Source of the DNA: Dyadobacter sp. CY261
GTDB taxonomy: Bacteria > Bacteroidota > Bacteroidia > Cytophagales > Spirosomataceae
Assembly (NCBI RefSeq): GCF_021440085.1
Contig: NZ_JAKCPW010000019.1
Coordinates: 35,743-99,742 of the forward strand
Direction of reading: 5' to 3'
Length of the DNA: 64,000 nucleotides
The notes below the pieces were generated by a model that was not told the DNA's origin, ran no database searches, and saw nothing but the letters and a program-made list of their open reading frames with translations. The position numbers were made by a program, and so were the translations under genes. Below are positions 59,891-64,000 of this stretch, one piece after another. How positions within the stretch are numbered: position 1 is the stretch's first letter; each line of letters opens with the position of its first letter.

Positions 59891-60736
59891 ATGAGTCTGG
59901 CTGTAAATGTGATATATATTCTGGCGGGTATTTTTCTGATGGCGTTGGTTGCGACAATGCTCCTTTTTCTGTTAAAAATACAGCCGTTACGCCTGGTCCG
60001 GCTAGCGCTGGGCGCGCTCGGGCTCTTGCTTATTTTTGGGGGGATCGGACTGGTAACTGCGCCGTTGTCATTGATGTTCTGCTACATACTGTTGAGCCTC
60101 ACTGCATTTGCCCTGGGAGTTTTGTCCGTGGGCTGGGGCAACAGAATCTTTCCATGGTTCCGGCCGGGCGACTTACGGTCAGGATTTCTTACCACTTGCG
60201 TCTGGGCACTATGGTCGATATTCGGGTTTGCTATCATATACGGATTACGATCTGAGAAGGCATCTGTATTCTTACCCGTGCTGCTCGTCGGCATATTACC
60301 TTTCGTTGTTCCGTATCTGTGCTGGTTATCTTACAACTATTGGGTGAGCATTCCGCAACTGCGCTACCGGAGATGGTACTACGACGGTCAGCGGGTGTTA
60401 CCTGTGCTGGAGCCGATCAATGTCATTCAGGTGAACATTCATTTTACAAAAACCCCCGATGAAGCAGAACCCAGTTTTGAGGGGTATCTGGTAGAGTTCC
60501 CGGGAGATGTGGACCTGGGAACATTATATCAGTATTTTATTTACTCTCACAACAACCGGCATAGAGACTATAAAAAAAGCCCGATTACCTACATCCATAA
60601 TGGCCGGCCGGTAGGTTGGGTGATGTTCAAACAAGGCCCCGGCAATGAGCGTCTTTACCTTGACGCAGGCAAAAGTCTGAGACAGAATAGCGTTCGCGAC
60701 CATGATACCATTTTAGCACAAAGTTATTCCGACTAA
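59891..60736 (+). CDS. tssN: T6SS subtype iii membrane protein TssN
   Basis: 281 residues from ATG 59891. Five hydrophobic helices occupy about residues 5-160 (VIYILAGIFLMALVATMLLFLL, LALGALGLLLIFGGIGLVTAP, LMFCYILLSLTAFALGVLSVG, FLTTCVWALWSIFGFAIIYGL, VFLPVLLVGILPFVVPYLCWL), then a cytoplasmic beta domain (about 172-281, YRRWYYDGQRVLPVLEPINVIQVNIHF). This is the topology of TssN, a subtype iii replacement for the TssJLM complex. It lies between tssG and tssK. Confidence 0.82.
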   Translation: MSLAVNVIYILAGIFLMALVATMLLFLLKIQPLRLVRLALGALGLLLIFGGIGLVTAPLSLMFCYILLSLTAFALGVLSVGWGNRIFPWFRPGDLRSGFLTTCVWALWSIFGFAIIYGLRSEKASVFLPVLLVGILPFVVPYLCWLSYNYWVSIPQLRYRRWYYDGQRVLPVLEPINVIQVNIHFTKTPDEAEPSFEGYLVEFPGDVDLGTLYQYFIYSHNNRHRDYKKSPITYIHNGRPVGWVMFKQGPGNERLYLDAGKSLRQNSVRDHDTILAQSYSD

Positions 60737-60738
60737 AA

Positions 60739-61854
60739 ATGATCTTACCTGAAATAAAGCACCCTTTCATCAATTGGAGGGATGGAATGAAAATCACACA
60801 AAAACACTTTGTGGATCATGATTTTGCAATTAAAGATGCTGCTCGTGACATTGCCGCGATTCAGATCAATAGCTATAATTATGGGCTCCTGGCGGCGGAC
60901 GATGGGATTACCGCAAGCCTTACATCGCCGATTTTTACAGGTGACATCATTCAGGTGACCACATGCAGAGGAATTACACCGGGCGGCGTCCGGATCGAGT
61001 GGACGGCTTCGAAAGACCATCCGGCGCTTACGTTATCGCTGCTGGATTACAAAATGAAGCTGGGGACGGCTGGTGTATTTTATATTGTGATCAAGGCAAA
61101 TCCTTTCCAAACGGTTGAAATTGGTGACTATGAGACTGTCGGCCTGGGACGCCGACCTTTTGTCGCGGTCAAACCGGCGCTCGACCTGTTGTCTGTTCAC
61201 GATATGCTTTCGGATGCTTATAGTTTTCCGATCTGCCGGATCCGTTTCGAAAGCCAGCGGTTTTCGATTGACCATGAATACATTCCTCCTTCGGTACATA
61301 TTCATGGCGAAAGCCTGCTTTGGTACTATGAAAGTTGTGGAACTTTGTTCAATAATGTACAGCAGCTGGCCACTCAGATTGTCAGGAAAATAGGCGGTAT
61401 GCAAAACCGCAGCAGCATTGCGGCGGACATTCACCGTATCCTGGAAAAGCTGCTTATTTTCTGCGCAGCGTCCATCGATAATTTCAGGTTGATCATCAAA
61501 GAACTGCCTCCTGTATACATGGCTGAGGCATTTATGAAAATGGCGAGAATGCTGCGGGTGTCGTTTGATTGTCTCCCTGAATCGAATTCGTCTATCCTTT
61601 TTAATTACTTCCATAATAATATCGCCGGCACCACGAACATTTTCAAAACCCAGATTTCAGCTGCCTCAAAATCGCTGGTGGACTCCATGATCGACAATGT
61701 ACTGGTGAATGAATACAATCATAACGACAGCACATTGTTGTTCGATAGCATCGTCCGCTTTCTTGATTTTATGGAATTCTTTTGTCAGAAATTACTTCCG
61801 CTCAATTACGCCGATAACCAGGGCGGGTGGGATATATACGGTAAAAACAGATAA
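60739..61854 (+). CDS. tssK: T6SS baseplate adaptor TssK
   Basis: 371 residues. It begins with the TssK pattern PEIKHPFINWRDGMKITQKHFVDHDFAIKDAARDIAAIQINSYNYGLL. The middle has FPICRIRFESQRFSIDHEYIPPSVHIHG and the C-terminal part is helical, ending NQGGWDIYGKNR. It links the baseplate to the membrane complex. It starts 2 bp after tssN and ends 4 bp before the PAAR gene. Confidence 0.87.
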   Translation: MILPEIKHPFINWRDGMKITQKHFVDHDFAIKDAARDIAAIQINSYNYGLLAADDGITASLTSPIFTGDIIQVTTCRGITPGGVRIEWTASKDHPALTLSLLDYKMKLGTAGVFYIVIKANPFQTVEIGDYETVGLGRRPFVAVKPALDLLSVHDMLSDAYSFPICRIRFESQRFSIDHEYIPPSVHIHGESLLWYYESCGTLFNNVQQLATQIVRKIGGMQNRSSIAADIHRILEKLLIFCAASIDNFRLIIKELPPVYMAEAFMKMARMLRVSFDCLPESNSSILFNYFHNNIAGTTNIFKTQISAASKSLVDSMIDNVLVNEYNHNDSTLLFDSIVRFLDFMEFFCQKLLPLNYADNQGGWDIYGKNR

Positions 61855-61858
61855 TGTG

Positions 61859-62161
61859 ATGGGAAAACCAGCTGCAAGGTTAGGGGATATGCACACTTGT
61901 CCGATGGTAACACCCGGACTGCCACCGATCCCGCACGTGGGCGGGCCGATCGTAGGGCCGGGAGTGCCGACGGTGCTGATCGGAGGCCAGCCTGCCGCGC
62001 ATTTGGGCGATATGTGCACTTGCGTAGGTCCGCCGGATACCACGGTTATGGGCTCGACGACAGTGATGATCGGAGGCGCGCCTGCATTGAGGTTGGGAGA
62101 TCCGACAGCCCACGGTGGCGTGATCGTAGCAGGTTGCCCAACAGTTTTGATCGGAGGCTAG
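61859..62161 (+). CDS. PAAR-repeat spike tip protein
   Basis: 100 residues from ATG 61859. Three PAAR units: GKPAARLGDMHTCPM, GQPAAHLGDMCTCVG, GAPALRLGDPTAHGG, each with the P-A-A-R-x-GD core and metal-binding His/Cys, plus three turns of the type PTVLIGG. It forms the sharp tip on VgrG. There is no effector extension. Located after tssK and 2 bp before a TM protein gene. Confidence 0.93.
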   Translation: MGKPAARLGDMHTCPMVTPGLPPIPHVGGPIVGPGVPTVLIGGQPAAHLGDMCTCVGPPDTTVMGSTTVMIGGAPALRLGDPTAHGGVIVAGCPTVLIGG

Positions 62162-62163
62162 TC

Positions 62164-62661
62164 ATGAAAATCGTTGAAAGTATGAGTAAGAAACAACTTT
62201 TTATCATTGCAACGGCAAGCTTGCTCGGGCTGATCCTTCTCATATTTTATATCACCGGGCGTAGAAATATTGAAGAGAATAATGCACTCGAACTGTCTGT
62301 TTCGGAGGAGGAAATCCTGATAGCGGATATGCATGAGCTGGATAGCCTTTTTATGGAACTGGAAAATACCGACATCAAAAGTCGTACGAACAATGCCGTG
62401 CAACTGAATATTTCCTGGGAGAAGAGCCTGGAAAGGTTTTCTGCAAAACACCAGGGCAATCCCGTATCATCTCAGATAGCAGGCCTGGTATTAGCGAATT
62501 ATCGCAGCCGCATTGAAATGCTACAAAAGGTACATTCCGCCAAGTCTGCGGCTTCAACTAAAGCGGAAAAAATAAAGGAAGCTATTTTGGTGGAGCAGGC
62601 AAAAAATGATGCGTTGAAAACGGACAATATCTTACTCAAAGAAGCATTGTTAAAATTGTAA
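62164..62661 (+). CDS. Single-TM coiled-coil protein, TssP/TssO-type
   Basis: 165 residues. One TM helix at about 10-31 (LFIIATASLLGLILLIFYITG) and a helical, charged periplasmic part with coiled-coil character (ILIADMHELDSLFMELENTD, KAEKIKEAILVEQAKNDALKTDNILLKEALLKL). T6SS subtype iii encodes two such inner-membrane proteins, TssO and TssP; this one and the next match that pair by size, topology and position. Which is which I cannot decide with certainty. Confidence 0.7.
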   Translation: MKIVESMSKKQLFIIATASLLGLILLIFYITGRRNIEENNALELSVSEEEILIADMHELDSLFMELENTDIKSRTNNAVQLNISWEKSLERFSAKHQGNPVSSQIAGLVLANYRSRIEMLQKVHSAKSAASTKAEKIKEAILVEQAKNDALKTDNILLKEALLKL

Positions 62662-62674
62662 GCAGAGACAAACA

Positions 62675-63163
62675 ATGGAAGCCGAAAATATTGATTTCAG
62701 GAAAAAGAAAATCTTGGCTTTTGCAAAAGTATATACCGGATTTATCTTCGTCTGTATACTGCTTGCCTACTGGTCATTTCATAAAATCCCGGATGTATAT
62801 CGCCGGGATCGGACATCAGCGACTTCTTATCTCAGCGGTTTCTTGAAGAAGTCGGCGGAAGTACAGGAATTAACACTTCAGATCCGTAACAAGCCCGACG
62901 TAAAGCAATCATCCGTAGTGGCATATTATGAATGGGTTGGTCAGTTGAAAGAGAATTATCCCAGAAAAATATTCGTGAATGTGCTCGACAGCTACCTGAG
63001 GCAAACCGACGACATCCTTAATAAATCGGACAAAGATAGTGTCCTGACAGCCCTGCAAAAGAATTACCAGCTACTCAAAAGTCAGAACATCCAGCTCACA
63101 GCCGACAACATGAGCCTGAATACACAATTGGCAGAGAAAAAGGCGTTGCTGTCTCGTCCTTGA
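62675..63163 (+). CDS. tssO: Single-TM protein, probable TssO
   Basis: 162 residues. A basic cytoplasmic start with KKKILAFAKVYTGFIFVCILLAYWSF (TM about 12-36) followed by a polar helical region (LSGFLKKSAEVQEL, LLKSQNIQLTADNMSLNTQLAEKK). The short basic N-terminus and the KVYTGFIF...P pattern fit TssO better than TssP. It is the last gene of the T6SS operon; no hairpin terminator is visible downstream. Position and topology are the main evidence. Confidence 0.65.
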   Translation: MEAENIDFRKKKILAFAKVYTGFIFVCILLAYWSFHKIPDVYRRDRTSATSYLSGFLKKSAEVQELTLQIRNKPDVKQSSVVAYYEWVGQLKENYPRKIFVNVLDSYLRQTDDILNKSDKDSVLTALQKNYQLLKSQNIQLTADNMSLNTQLAEKKALLSRP

Positions 63164-63598
63164 TTTGAGGGGGGTGGGGGTTGTAGGAGAGCTTGCTGTA
63201 GAGAGAGGATTTGAAACCAGGTAGCTAACGTGCTGTTAAATAGTTAGTTGCAAGTTTTCAAAAATTACTTCCACGATTCACCATATCAGCTCAAAATGCC
63301 TCGTAAAAACTTATGTAACTCGCTGATTATCAACTAATAACAAACCGAATTTTATACAAAGTTATGAAATCTCTGTTTAAGGGCAAAAATTGGGTTGATT
63401 TCTTTTGCTTCTTAGGTTCAAATCCCTAATCTCTGAAAGTTCGAAGCACCTTCCTCGGAGCATTTAGAAGTTCCCTAGTTTTCTCGGGAGCCAATCTAGC
63501 AATAATAGGAAAAGCTGCGAAGTATCAATTATGTCAACGTGAGAGTATTGGTGCTTACACCTTAACCCAGTCAATCTATATTTTGCGAGAGTTTAAGT
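63164..63598. other. Region after the T6SS operon without a gene
   Basis: 435 bp with stops in all frames on both strands and no credible reading frame. A G-rich stretch (GGGGGGTGGGGG, about 63166-63180) follows the last stop. A short T-arm-like sequence at 63412-63429 was examined and rejected as tRNA. The higher AT content resembles the decayed frame that follows. Confidence 0.5.
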
Positions 63599-63998
63599 CT
63601 ACCTTCTAATGATCTGCTGTATCCATTGGATTATGGCAATCTGCTGGTCGATCTTTTTCTTCGACCCAATAGCGTCGCCACCCGCTAGTTCTTCGAGATC
63701 TACTATATTAACATCGCTTGTCGGCTAGAAATTGGCCAGTATGCCACACCTAGCGACGCCTTTTAACCATGCAAGGTCCTATTTGTGGCAACGGAGTGTA
63801 ACAATTGACAACCAACCGGCTGAAACCCTCAAAGGTCAAAATTGATTCAATACTTGCCCCTTCCAGTTTCAAGATAACCACATCCCCTATTTGGCCATCT
63901 CCTTTTGTAAGCTTCCCCTAAAAGTGATCGTTGAATAAATGGAGCTTTCCGATTATATTTTCATAAAAGGAAAGGAACATGAAGAAGAATCGATTCAG
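63599..63998 (-). pseudogene. Decayed leftward gene fragment
   Basis: Read leftward from the window edge, one frame gives an open stretch with ...SFYENIIGKLHLFNDHF, an amber stop (TAG), then GKLTKGDGQIGDVVILKLEGASIESILTFEGFSRLVVNCY... to a stop at 63750. In another frame 63724-63599 reads PTSDVNIVDLEELAGGDAIGSKK...QIAIIQWIQQIIRR. Both pieces look coding in composition, so a gene broken by a stop and a frameshift is more likely than chance. The family is not recognised. It may be a relic of an effector, immunity or mobile gene at the edge of the T6SS locus. Confidence 0.45.
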
Positions 63999-64000
63999 CG

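Noticed and set aside
46891..63163. Contractile injection system of the phage-tail-like eCIS kind
   Set aside because: ClpV, TssE/F/G/K, TssN and a subtype iii Hcp are present, and there is no tape-measure, tail-fibre or LysM baseplate gene.
63412..63429. T-arm-like sequence TTAGG-TTCAAATC-CCTAA suggesting a tRNA gene or tRNA-derived attachment site
   Set aside because: The loop is 8 instead of 7 bases and no D-arm, anticodon arm or acceptor stem can be formed around it.
1..64000. CRISPR arrays, insertion sequences, rRNA or tRNA genes
   Set aside because: I looked for regular direct repeats, transposase motifs, terminal inverted repeats and RNA gene signatures on both strands and saw none.

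Overview
The window looks like a chromosomal segment of a Bacteroidota bacterium, most likely of the Cytophagales (Dyadobacter/Spirosoma type). The reasons are type IX secretion C-terminal sorting domains, promoters with the Bacteroidota TAnnTTTG -7 element, a Rho factor with a long charged insert, and the gene run bamD - rpoZ - coaBC - DUF4835 - small protein - recN that is typical of this phylum. The species is an inference.

Left part (1-21.4 kb) is ordinary core genome. It holds the end of an outer-membrane receptor, a four-helix sensory membrane protein, a lipoprotein, htpG, two small membrane proteins, rho, a coaX - outer membrane protein - lptC operon, a cytochrome c/SCO/lipoprotein set, recN and the bamD-to-recN run, a T9SS-sorted protein, an OstA-like protein and tilS.

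Right part (21.4-63.2 kb) is one connected system built around a Bacteroidota type VI secretion system (T6SS subtype iii). Its parts are: a 7TM histidine kinase and LuxR-type response regulator (21.4-24.1 kb); an orphan PAS-like/LuxR regulator (24.4-25.1 kb); a leftward seven-gene operon of exported proteins (25.2-37.55 kb: TPR, two paralogous unknowns, OmpA, beta-propeller, MORN/lectin-like and a 1042-residue Ig-like T9SS cargo); a rightward operon with a lipoprotein, a membrane protein, a transmembrane Ser/Thr kinase and a WG-repeat protein (37.7-41.4 kb); a leftward operon with two FHA proteins, an acidic DxDxDG-repeat membrane protein, a PP2C phosphatase and a 72-residue Cys-motif protein (41.4-46.2 kb); and the rightward T6SS operon (46.3-63.2 kb): tssH/clpV, tssB, tssC, hcp/tssD, vgrG/tssI, tssE, tssF, tssG, tssN, tssK, PAAR and two TssO/TssP-type membrane proteins. 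Four candidate effectors sit between the structural genes. No TssJ, TssL or TssM is present, as expected for subtype iii.

The main new observation is a perfect palindrome (arms AAATACGTCA and TGACGTATTT, two bases between) found exactly three times. It lies in front of the response regulator gene and in both divergent intergenic regions that drive the four operons. Its centre is 38.5 bp (once 37.5 bp) from the last G of a TAnnTTTG-like -7 element at all five promoters. This predicts an activator, probably the adjacent response regulator, that switches on itself, the T6SS, the kinase/phosphatase/FHA circuit and the exported-protein operon together. The last 0.8 kb has no intact gene but holds a decayed leftward reading frame.
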